From the NCBI GenBank assembly GCA_026419775.2, contig JAOPGA020001552.1, positions 1-33,893 of the forward strand: 33,893 nucleotides of DNA, in the 5' to 3' direction. The translations under genes and the position numbers were made by a program. This DNA is from Acrasis kona. Lineage: Eukaryota > Heterolobosea > Eutetramitea > Acrasida > Acrasidae. The notes under the pieces are model-generated. The model saw only the letters and a list, made by a program, of their open reading frames with translations. It was not told where the DNA came from and made no database searches. Positions 1 through 7,417 of the stretch are shown here, in pieces. Position 1 is the first letter of the stretch. Each line of letters begins with the position of its first letter.

Positions 1-729
1 CAACAAAACATTAATGTGATCGGAACCACCCAAGGAATCAACGCCAACAATGATTTGTTCTTGAACTGGGAGAGAAGCATGTACGGTGCCTACCAAAAGG
101 ACACCACCAACTGGAACAGAGAGAAGTGGTTGTTGGCCAACCCACAACCAACCGGTTACCAACCAACTGGTTTCTTCAACCAATACCCAGCATTCAGCCA
201 ATACCACACCACCACCGTCAACGGAGTGCCACTATCCACCCTCAACCAATCACACTTGTCATGGGAAAGAAACATGTACAACGATTATGAAAGACACGGA
301 TCAAGCTGGAACAGAGATTCATACCTAAAGACCAACCCACAACCAACCGGTTACCAACCAACTGGTTTCTTGAACCAATACCCAGCATTCAACCAATTCC
401 ACCACACCAATGTCGTTGAAGGAGGCAAGTTGCCAAAGAAGCCAACCGATTTGAGCAAGTTTGACGGACCCATCAACCCAGTCGCAGTCATCAACCCATC
501 AGACAACTTGAGACATCAACCAACTGATGGAACAGTCGTCCCAACCACAACTTTAGGTGAAGCCCCAGCACACACTCACGAAGTATTGAAGGGAGTTGCC
601 GCTGGTGCCGCCATCGGATCTGTTGTACCAGTCGTCGGAACAGTTGTAGGAGGTGTTATTGGTGCCATCGGAGGTGCTATCGTTAAGCACAAGCACATCA
701 AGGAAGGAACACATGCTTTCAAAGAATAA
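1..729 (+). CDS. Repeat protein with glycine-zipper C-terminus (5' partial)
   Basis: The reading frame is open from base 1, so the true start lies outside the window; the GTG at 16 is not a start. At least 242 residues are visible. There are two tandem repeats of about 50 residues, each with a W-E-R/N-M-Y segment, a W-N-R segment and then the proline-rich motif NPQPTGYQPTGF followed by NQYPAF. A spacer rich in Pro, Thr and Asn leads to a C-terminal stretch near codons 195-225 with regularly spaced glycines (a glycine-zipper type hydrophobic segment) and a short basic tail. Codon use is strongly biased to CCA, ACC, AAC and TTG, which suggests high expression. The stop TAA lies inside an AATAAA hexamer. 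I do not recognise the family. A coat, matrix or membrane-associated role is a guess from composition only. Confidence 0.75.
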   Translation, partial: QQNINVIGTTQGINANNDLFLNWERSMYGAYQKDTTNWNREKWLLANPQPTGYQPTGFFNQYPAFSQYHTTTVNGVPLSTLNQSHLSWERNMYNDYERHGSSWNRDSYLKTNPQPTGYQPTGFLNQYPAFNQFHHTNVVEGGKLPKKPTDLSKFDGPINPVAVINPSDNLRHQPTDGTVVPTTTLGEAPAHTHEVLKGVAAGAAIGSVVPVVGTVVGGVIGAIGGAIVKHKHIKEGTHAFKE

Positions 730-769
730 ATTGTTACTTTTATAATAATGTTGTTGTTCTTTTTTTCGC

Positions 770-904
770 ATGAATAGTGATTTCACGTTCATACAAACTC
801 TTAGAGTGACTACTAATGGATCACTGGACGAGGTTATTAAAAGAAATAAATACATTGACAGGATGTTAGAAAGGATCGTCGTTGACATGAAGGTTCTTGG
901 TTGA
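770..904 (+). CDS. Small ORF, 44 residues, uncertain
   Basis: This ATG-started frame of 44 codons lies in the gap between the first gene and tRNA-Glu. Its product is amphipathic and looks like coding sequence (a D-E-V-I-K-R-N-K-Y-I-D-R-M-L-E-R segment). It stops at TGA 902-904. Shifting by one base near 900 opens a further 22 codons that are basic and then hydrophobic (ending LLQLVLLIFGLV), so a frameshift may have split a small tail-anchored protein of about 66 residues. No canonical intron joins the two frames. It could equally be chance. The rest of 905-1083 shows nothing I can name. Confidence 0.25.
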   Translation: MNSDFTFIQTLRVTTNGSLDEVIKRNKYIDRMLERIVVDMKVLG

Positions 905-1083
905 GAAGAAGTTGAAATTGGAGGAATTATTGCAATTAGTACTATTAATTTTTGGTTTGGTTTAATTCTGATTTGTTTTAACAATCGGACTTATTTGAGT
1001 AGTTTAAGAAGATATCTGGGCTTTACGGTAGTTATACGTTTGTTCGGTTGACAAATTTAGAACTTGATGATCTATAAAAAATC

Positions 1084-1155
1084 TCCGTTACCGGGACTCG
1101 AACCCGGGTCTAGCGGGTGAAAGCCGCTCATCCTAACCACCTAGACTATAACGGA
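1084..1155 (-). tRNA. tRNA-Glu (anticodon TTC)
   Basis: The reverse complement folds as a 72-nt cloverleaf. The acceptor stem TCCGTTA pairs with TAACGGA, the anticodon stem AGCGG pairs with CCGCT, and the loop CTTTCAC gives anticodon TTC. The T arm is CCGGG-TTCGAGT-CCCGG. The body closely resembles eukaryotic cytosolic tRNA-Glu. A run of six T residues on the transcribed strand (1076-1081) follows the 3' end as a polymerase III terminator. No intron is present. Confidence 0.96.
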
Positions 1156-1456
1156 ACTGAAAAAGAACTTTGATGTAATTATTAGTGTGGTTTTTTATTA
1201 ACTTGACAAATCGTGAAGACGTTGAGATTATAAAAAAGAAATATTGTGAGAACATGTTCAATACATTATAGTTGCTAATAGTCACCTAGATGCGGCCTTG
1301 GGTATCAAGTAAGTCCAGTGTTGGACAGAGATATTTTGTAATTTTTTAAGAATGATCAAAATAGATTTTATTTTTGTTTAAATTTATTTTTAGTTTCAAG
1401 GATATATATAAACAAAGAAAAGTCAAACAAGACAAAATAAAAATAAACACAACAAC
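1156..1456. other. Intergenic, upstream region of the membrane protein gene
   Basis: This 301-bp AT-rich gap holds no convincing reading frame. Its only clear signal is the TATA-like box at 1403-1412 listed separately. The last 40 bases are an A-rich leader with CAACAAC just before the start codon, like the leaders of other highly biased genes in this window. Confidence 0.6.
1403..1412 (+). promoter_or_regulatory. TATA-like box
   Basis: TATATATAAA lies 45 nt before the start codon at 1457. Similar boxes at comparable distances precede the genes starting at 6519, 11242 (minus), 11559 and 28558, which supports it as a core promoter element with a very short 5' leader. Confidence 0.55.
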
Positions 1457-2287
1457 ATGTCGACAGCAAACACTCTATTACCAACTACTGTTCCTACAAA
1501 AGTTCTAGACGGACCAGGAGCAACCACCGTCACTCAAACAACAGTTACACAAACAGCTTATGCAGCACCAGTCGAAGCCAAAGCTCAAGTATTATCTCAA
1601 ATAATGGGCGCTCTCATGGGTCTTTCCATGTTCATTGGTGGCGTTCTTCTGTTAGTTGGCGCTGCAATTAGTTTAGCAGACTTTGGATATCACTATGTCG
1701 CCAGTGGTGTTCTCTGGATTATTGCCTTCTCCTTCTTCACATTGGCATCTGTATTCTCCTTTATTGGAGGATTCGACTTGGGAAACAAGAATTCAAGAAC
1801 GCCATACCACTTTTTAAACATTGTCGGAAGCATTGCCTTCTTCTTGGGAAGCATTCTTATGATTATTGGTGCCGCTCTATGGTTGTCAGGCACAGATAGA
1901 TTTGACACTTTCAACGCCGGAACTATTATTTGGATTATTGGTTCTTCATTGATCCTTGCCTACTTCCTCCTCAGAAACTATGGTGCCATTGTGGATGGTA
2001 TTTACTTGTACCACACCTACATGAACAACATGACCAGCCGCACTAACGGAGCCACCACCTTCGAAGTTGCACCAAAGAGTTTGATCTCAAGTTTATATTT
2101 GAACGGTATTGCAACGGTTATGTACACCGTCGCTTCAGTTCTATTGTTGTTAGGTGCCATTGCATGGACTAGTTTCCTCAGAACTTTCTTCAGCAGATCA
2201 TTCCAAACCGAAGCTGGTGTCTTGTGGGTAATTGCAGGATCATTGTATTTGATTGCTGGTTTATTACAAATTGCAGCACGCAGATAA
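1457..2287 (+). CDS. Six-helix membrane protein, YrhK-like hairpin repeats (copy A)
   Basis: This intronless gene encodes 276 residues. After a polar N-terminus of about 45 residues rich in Thr, Val and Gln, six hydrophobic segments form three two-helix hairpins, near residues 46-100, 118-172 and 205-272. Each hairpin has a small-residue-rich first helix ending in a G-A/L-A motif and a second helix with a pattern like AG-x-x-W-I-x-G-S-x-x-L. The hairpins look like three diverged copies of one unit and resemble the bacterial YrhK two-helix domain; that family call is tentative. A nearly identical paralogue lies at 28558-29382. The protein ends in AARR, a basic tail just after the last helix. 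Strong codon bias and the TATA box suggest high expression. Function is unknown. Confidence 0.85.
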   Translation: MSTANTLLPTTVPTKVLDGPGATTVTQTTVTQTAYAAPVEAKAQVLSQIMGALMGLSMFIGGVLLLVGAAISLADFGYHYVASGVLWIIAFSFFTLASVFSFIGGFDLGNKNSRTPYHFLNIVGSIAFFLGSILMIIGAALWLSGTDRFDTFNAGTIIWIIGSSLILAYFLLRNYGAIVDGIYLYHTYMNNMTSRTNGATTFEVAPKSLISSLYLNGIATVMYTVASVLLLLGAIAWTSFLRTFFSRSFQTEAGVLWVIAGSLYLIAGLLQIAARR

Positions 2288-2400
2288 ATGTAGATAATAA
2301 AATAAATTTTGTTAAATAATTAGATGATGAGTTTCTTGGGTAAACAAACTGTAATACTATACTTTTTTTTATTTCATTTGGCCTTAGATGGCTTTTAAAG

Positions 2401-2421
2401 TGGCCGGCCGCGCTCGAAGCG
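2401..2421. other. GC-rich block before orphan gene
   Basis: These 21 bases are almost all G and C, containing GGCCGGCC followed by GCGCTC, inside an otherwise AT-rich promoter region 60-80 bp before the start at 2479. It may be a transcription-factor site. No other copy was seen in the window. Confidence 0.3.
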
Positions 2422-2478
2422 ACTTAAGCCAGTTCACCAACTACAATACTTAATATAAAGTAAGCAATATCTCCTACC

Positions 2479-3642
2479 ATGAGCCAGTCAAGGAATACGA
2501 ACCGTAGGAATAAGCGAAGACCTCAAACCGCCAATGATCGCAATTATCCATTCCTTACTCCTTTTGAAGATATGGGTGACATCACAATTAGTATTGACCA
2601 CAAAGCAGGTGAATATACTGTTGATTTCGAAGCATTAGAGAAAGTACCAGCTCCATTTGTTAGTGCAGGTCTGTATAGTTATAGGGAGAAGTTTGCAAAA
2701 GAGATTCCTGCATTTTTCGCTGCTGCAGTATCCTATCAGCTTTTTAAAACAGCTACAGATAGTCAAAAAACAAATGTTAAAAATATTAGCTATTTAGGAA
2801 AGCCAACATTCTACTTGCCCTTTTCTTTAAATCCATTAGTTACAATCCACGGCCACATCAAGTTAGCGATTGGTACTATTTACCTCAACAGTATAATTGA
2901 GAGCATCCACCAATTAGCAGTGTATGCGGATTTATATTTGAAAAATTTGGATGTCAACGAATCTGCATCACTAGAAGAACATCATGAAGTAGCCAAAGAA
3001 GCATTTTCTTATCTATGGGAGGTTGATGGATGGAAGGACCAACTAAGCGTGGTGTCAAAGCAGCCTGCCAAGGAACTACTCGATACTAAGCTTATTGTTA
3101 CAGTGCAATCACAGACGAACAACAAACCGATAGAGGTCGAAGCGAGACTATGTCATCCCCAGAAAGATCAAACTCTAAATGAATATAAGGCATATCTAGA
3201 TAGTGTGATCGGTGGAAATAACCTTATTGGAGCTGCTATGGTGTTTGCATCGCTCAACCTGCTTAGTTGGAATGACTTTACGACCATAACAAGTGCAAAT
3301 GGTAACCTCTGTGGATATCGACCCCCTCCAGTGGGTTACGTATCTGATCATTCATTGTATGCAAATGTGATGAATAGAATGCTACCTCACAAGAGTGCTA
3401 TGGCTATAATATATACAATGGAAGAAATGCAAACAACAGAAAGTGGTACTCTGGCTGCTACAGTGAAGAGGGATGGTCAATCTGACTTTGGTACCGCGCC
3501 ATTGCAGATGAGTGATTATGACGCTATATTAGGTATGTGCCATTTTTGTTGTACCCATGCGTCTGTCCAACCAACAATAAGAATAACCAAAAGCAATAGA
3601 ACAATGATCTTGGGCTCATTAGCCCTCAAAAGCCTGAAATAA
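2479..3642 (+). CDS. Orphan 387-residue protein with basic N-terminus
   Basis: The ATG-started, intronless frame encodes 387 residues. The first 20 residues are rich in Arg and Asn (N-T-N-R-R-N-K-R-R), as in nucleic-acid-binding arms. The remainder is a mixed alpha/beta globular-looking sequence with no signal peptide and no clear membrane helix. I do not recognise a family. A basic arm ahead of a roughly 360-residue globular body also occurs in capsid proteins of small RNA viruses, so an endogenised viral gene is one possibility, but no motif supports it. The gene lies between a cellular membrane-protein gene and tRNA-Asn. Its codon use is less biased than that of its upstream neighbour. The stop TAA overlaps AATAAA. 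Confidence 0.7.
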   Translation: MSQSRNTNRRNKRRPQTANDRNYPFLTPFEDMGDITISIDHKAGEYTVDFEALEKVPAPFVSAGLYSYREKFAKEIPAFFAAAVSYQLFKTATDSQKTNVKNISYLGKPTFYLPFSLNPLVTIHGHIKLAIGTIYLNSIIESIHQLAVYADLYLKNLDVNESASLEEHHEVAKEAFSYLWEVDGWKDQLSVVSKQPAKELLDTKLIVTVQSQTNNKPIEVEARLCHPQKDQTLNEYKAYLDSVIGGNNLIGAAMVFASLNLLSWNDFTTITSANGNLCGYRPPPVGYVSDHSLYANVMNRMLPHKSAMAIIYTMEEMQTTESGTLAATVKRDGQSDFGTAPLQMSDYDAILGMCHFCCTHASVQPTIRITKSNRTMILGSLALKSLK

Positions 3643-3726
3643 AGGTAAACAGTTTATGTTACTTGAACCAATTAGTTCTTCTTCCAACAGAGAAACAAAA
3701 CTACTTACAGTATAAGATTAAAAAGA

Positions 3727-3809
3727 CTCCCCAACCTGGGCTCGAACCAGGGACCTGCAGATTAACAGTCTGACGCTCTGTTTCTATACACCGACTGAGC
3801 CATTGGGGA
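3727..3809 (-). tRNA. tRNA-Asn (anticodon GTT) with enlarged D-loop
   Basis: The reverse complement has a perfect 7-bp acceptor stem (TCCCCAA with TTGGGGA), a 4-bp D stem (GCTC with GAGC), an anticodon loop CTGTTAA giving GTT, and a perfect T arm CCTGG-TTCGAGC-CCAGG. A run of five T follows the 3' end (polymerase III terminator). The D-loop is 18 nt, AGTCGGTGTATAGAAACA. Removing ten bases (GTATAGAAAC, 3780-3789 on the plus strand, give or take one base) leaves the standard loop AGTCGGTA. The gene is 83 nt against 73 without the insert. Intact stems argue against a pseudogene. The inserted bases may be a non-canonical intron or a tolerated expansion. Confidence 0.88.
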
Positions 3810-3998
3810 ATAATGATTAAGGAATGATAATAGTGTTATATAATTATAAATATCATGAATATTTTGAACATATTTTATTCTTATGTCAATATCTACAATT
3901 CTTCTTGTGAATTAATTTCGCTTTCGCAATGAGTAATATTTTTCTTTTTGTAAGGGTGGACAATGTCACGTTAATCCAAAGTTTTTGTTTTGCGACGG

Positions 3999-5060
3999 AT
4001 GACACTTGATAGACACGAAGGTTGTGGTCATATTATTTTGAATGGCTTGGACTCTTGCGAAAAATGCATGAAATCAAGGGAGTTTATCGATAATAATACC
4101 CCCCTTGGGTGGCTATCTAAAGTACTACCTCAAAATCGTTTCACCATTCTAATTTTTTACCGCGGTAAGTGGTGTTCAGGATGTCAGACTTACCTTCAAC
4201 AAACTGACCCAATTGTTTCCGAGATTCGCAACTCAGGTGGCGACATATATGCAATTTGTGCTCAAAGCCAAAAAGAAGTTGAGATCACCCAGAAGGATTG
4301 GAAACTTCACTATCAACTTGTTGCAGACCCCAAAAATGTGATTGCAAAAAAGTACAACATGGGTGTAATGAATCAGAAGGGAAAGAAGTTTTCAAAGTTC
4401 TTCGAAGTTTTGTCTGAGTACCTCAATAAGACTCCAGAGATTCCCAAGATGGAGGATGGCATAGCAATGCCCGCTCTGTTAGTGTTCAAACAAGACGGTT
4501 CAATTCTCTACTCATGGAAGTCGAAACCATTAGAAAATAATCTTTTTGGTGGATTAAATAGAATCAATCCTGCAGATGTGCTTAAAATAGTCCAGTTCTA
4601 TTTCTCTAACGAGTCCGTCGTGGATAGCGTGAAGCAGTATGTGCGAAAAAATTCATACGACACATTTCTACAAATTCTTAACGACAAAGAGGGTTTGAAA
4701 TTGTTCAACAATCACTTGAAGAAGGAGTTCAATAGTGAAAGTTTAGAATTCATTTTGGATGTTGACCAACTAAGATCTCATCAAGATGGAGCCGATGATA
4801 TTTTTGCATCTTATATACCTGGTGGCGCGAATAAGGAGTTGAACTTACCAGGAACTATTAGAAAGTTAGTCACATCTGAATTCAACGCTGGCAGTAAAAT
4901 CGGAGCGTTTAATCCAGCGTATGAGCACGTAAAGTTCAGTTTGAGTGAGGACTCTTTTAATAGGTTTGTTAATACTGAAGACTTCATTAGAATTGCAGGC
5001 AGAATTATACCACAGTGTTTCACAAGCGAGCCCGTAGATGATGTGTGTTTTATAAAATGA
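3999..5060 (+). CDS. Peroxiredoxin-like / RGS domain fusion protein
   Basis: The protein has 353 residues from the ATG at 3999; the upstream in-frame TTG is not a plausible start. Residues 35-200 resemble the AhpC/TSA thioredoxin-fold family, with the hallmark YRGKWCSGC (W58, C59, C62), then an A-x-S/C-A-Q-S strand and a D-P segment near 110. Residues 218-330 match an RGS domain: F-x-x-I-L-N-D-K-E-G-L-x-L-F, K-K-E-F-N-S-E-S-L-E-F, a G-A-N-K-E-L-N-L turn and E-D-S-F-x-R-F at its end. The Asn of the usual E-N pair in the first helix-loop is Ser here, but the later N-L is kept. Cys 9, 20 and 23 near the N-terminus could bind metal. The gene would couple a redox module to G-alpha GTPase acceleration in the cytosol. 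There is no membrane anchor. An alternative short upstream exon at 3929 cannot be excluded. Confidence 0.87.
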   Translation: MTLDRHEGCGHIILNGLDSCEKCMKSREFIDNNTPLGWLSKVLPQNRFTILIFYRGKWCSGCQTYLQQTDPIVSEIRNSGGDIYAICAQSQKEVEITQKDWKLHYQLVADPKNVIAKKYNMGVMNQKGKKFSKFFEVLSEYLNKTPEIPKMEDGIAMPALLVFKQDGSILYSWKSKPLENNLFGGLNRINPADVLKIVQFYFSNESVVDSVKQYVRKNSYDTFLQILNDKEGLKLFNNHLKKEFNSESLEFILDVDQLRSHQDGADDIFASYIPGGANKELNLPGTIRKLVTSEFNAGSKIGAFNPAYEHVKFSLSEDSFNRFVNTEDFIRIAGRIIPQCFTSEPVDDVCFIK

Positions 5061-5211
5061 ATTTCTTTGTGACTATTCCATAGTTTTACTTCAGTAATGG
5101 CGTTCCAAAAGTATCATATTTACCCTGCACAAACGTGCATGAGTTAACCTTTACAATAGAAAAGTTACAAACACAAAACTAAAAGTGAGTTCACCAGACA
5201 CAAACTAATTT

Positions 5212-6148
5212 TTATTTAGAAATATTTTGGTGATTTTCATAAGCTTTTTGGAGCACATCACGAAGTGGTCTATAAAGTTTTGATGAAGAGTCTTGTACAA
5301 AATTTTCGATAATTCTGAATTCAAATGCTTTTTTTCCCCTAAGTACATTCTCATCCTTTCCCCAATCAAACAAACCAGCACCGGTTGTTTTAGCAAAATG
5401 ATTCAACTCTACAACAGCCATCACCCCGTCACACGTCAAAGCAAAATCAATTACATACTCAGGTATGTGTGCTAGGAGAGGTGCGATCTTCTCAAACAAA
5501 GTCAATATTTGTTGTAACAACAAACTTCTGTTCTTCTTAATGTCTTCATTATAGGCAGCCGTAAAGTAGGATGATACAGCATTGAGTTTTCCGTTGGTGC
5601 AGAATCCTCTGAACTCTATACCGGGTGATATTTTAACCCAATCCCTTACGGCTAATTTCATGTTAAAGATTTCATCCTTATCAGTCGATAAAACTCTTAC
5701 AAACAAATCATGGTAGGACCTTTTACTACTTGTTATTATTTCCACGGCCTGTCTTCCGTTTTGCACACGAAGAGCTTTATGAAATGCATATACTAACATT
5801 TTCGTTCTTTCATTTTCGTCTGCGTTGTTGTTTTTTTCTAGCTGTCTTTTGATTAGGCACTCTACCCTATCGGTGTTTTTTAGCGACGCATCTTTTGGTG
5901 ACCGTGTTGACAAGCGAACGAATAACCCTTTATGACCGTTTGGATGTGTGATTAACCAAGTTATCAATACTATCTGCAACATCGTTCAAAACGGTGTCGT
6001 GGATTAAGGGTTTGTATTTTCCATCCTGTTTCGCCATCAGCGCTTCTGCTTGCTGAAGATTAATATCAAGAAATGCTGTTTTAAATGTATATTCACCCAA
6101 CAGGGGATACCAGTATTCGATATTAAGTGGGTCTAGGTTGACAGGCAT
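5212..6148 (-). CDS. CDC123/D123-family ATP-grasp protein
   Basis: Two exons, 5971-6148 and 5212-5927, are joined across a 43-nt intron (5928-5970, GTATTG..AAAG), giving 297 residues. The start is the ATG at 6148; the TTG further upstream is not used. Near the N-terminus YWYPLLGEYTFKT matches the family's WYP segment. After the splice the sequence F-V-R-L-S-T-R-S-P-K-D-A matches the conserved lysine/serine-rich strand. Later come G-I-E-F-R-G-F, a Y-V-I-D-F strand and V-E-L-N-H-F with a following G-L-F-D-W, the nucleotide- and metal-binding part of the fold. Human CDC123 is an ATP-dependent assembly factor for translation initiation factor eIF2. This copy is shorter (297 against about 336) and the C-terminal acidic extension is absent. 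It may be a divergent paralogue rather than the eIF2 chaperone itself. The gene is convergent with the redoxin-RGS gene, and its stop overlaps AATAAA. Confidence 0.8.
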
Positions 6149-6274
6149 TGCTTGAACTCGTGGTGATGTTTGACATGAAGATGTAGTGATCAATTAAATA
6201 CGTTATTACTTACAGATTTTTCAAAAAAAAGCAAAATTCGTTTGTAAATCCTGCAGTGAAGAAATCAAAAATAT

Positions 6275-6355
6275 CGTGTTCGGCAGGATTTGAACCTGCG
6301 CATCTTTCGATAACAGATTTCTAGTCTGCCGCCTTGACCGCTCGGCCACGAACAC
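6275..6355 (-). tRNA. tRNA-Ser (anticodon AGA)
   Basis: The reverse complement is an 81-nt class II tRNA. The acceptor stem GTGTTCG pairs with CGAACAC, the anticodon loop CTAGAAA gives AGA, there is a long variable arm (TATCGAAAGATGC region), and the T arm GCAGG-TTCAAAT-CCTGC is perfect. Five T residues follow the 3' end as a polymerase III terminator (6267-6271 on the plus strand). No intron. Confidence 0.95.
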
Positions 6356-6470
6356 ATTAATAAAATTGTTACAAACAAAAATAGAATATAAATAATTGCA
6401 AGATTTTTAAATTTTGTTCTTCTTTGCAGTAATCTGTGAGATTTTAAAGTAGAAAGGGACCCATACAGTC

Positions 6471-6477
6471 TATAAAA
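6471..6477 (+). promoter_or_regulatory. TATA-like box
   Basis: TATAAAA lies 42 nt before the ATG at 6519, matching the spacing seen at other genes here. It supports 6519 as the intended start codon of the next gene even though that ATG is out of frame with the main coding frame. Confidence 0.45.
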
Positions 6478-6518
6478 TCGTCTATTGCAATAAATAAATT
6501 ACTACAGAAAGGTTCTTT

Positions 6519-7159
6519 ATGAGCATATCGCAATCGTCAATCGTTCTACTTCTATCACGGACATCCCAAATACTTCAAAAGCATCGAACATTCCTTCTGC
6601 ACCACATCCAGTTGATGTGGAACGTGTCAACAATGGCGAAATACCTCCACTTACTGGTAATCTTCCAACAACCAATACAGAATCCTCTACACTCAGATGG
6701 CGCGTGCCACACGATCCAAGCATCACTGATGTAACCAGATCATACATCATTGATAAGAGGCAAGCAGGTGCAAAAACATCAGATCACACTATAAGTTTTT
6801 TGACGATGTATCTTGCCACCATCTCAACTTGGATCCTGCACCAAAAAGAACTTGGGTCAACAGCTAAAGAGTTCAACGAAGTAATGAATACTCACAAATT
6901 TCCATTGCATGAGTGGATCGCAGACATTGCGAATAGCAAGAATTATTCACAGAAAAAGACAGCTATTTGGGAGTATCGTAAGACATTGTTGAATAGTGCC
7001 ATCTCTGTAAATAACAATAATGACATGCAGGAAGTCAGTACTTCAGAAATTGCAAATGATGCGAACAACATCCAAGTTGAGAACAATGTGGTAGCCCCTC
7101 AGAACCCATTTGCATTCTTTGGGAACATGATTGCACGTCTGAACATGTACAATATGTAA
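6519..7159 (+). CDS. Orphan protein, probable frameshift near N-terminus
   Basis: The main frame, open from 6494 to the stop at 7157-7159, gives at least 200 coding-looking residues. They start with a Pro/Ser/Asn-rich segment (about 60 residues), then a helical part with a W-I-L-H-Q-K-E-L region, an Asn-rich spacer and a C-terminal N-P-F-A-F-F-G-N-M motif. No ATG in this frame lies before codon 6806. The well-placed ATG at 6519 reads in another frame, and no GT..AG intron joins the two. A one-base frameshift between about 6540 and 6560 (mutation or sequencing error), programmed frameshifting, or non-AUG initiation would explain this. I do not recognise the family. The stop overlaps AATAAA. 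It sits directly beside tRNA-Ser. Confidence 0.5.
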
Positions 7160-7417
7160 ATAAACCACACCAATAATGACAATATTGTTTGTGAGTCCTT
7201 TCCAAAAGTTTTCTCGTTTATTCTAAAACACAAAGTCCAAGTTCCGCAACCTAGAACTCGGGATTTAAAAATTCTAAAAAAAACGAATGGGAATCCCTTT
7301 CTACTTGCAAATCTCACATCTTATACATTACTTAAGCAATTAGTCATTAAGTTGATAAGTAAAGGTGGAAGTTGACCTCTTTGTAATCAATCTATTAAAT
7401 GTAGAACATCAAATAAA

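Noticed and set aside
553-984. A 143-codon minus-strand ORF
   Set aside because: It overlaps the biased C-terminal coding sequence of the first gene, and its product is low-complexity Ser/Thr/Leu.
2479-3642. A firm call of the orphan gene as an endogenous viral capsid
   Set aside because: Only size and a basic N-terminal arm suggest it. No family motif is visible, so it is kept as a possibility in the findings and not as an annotation.
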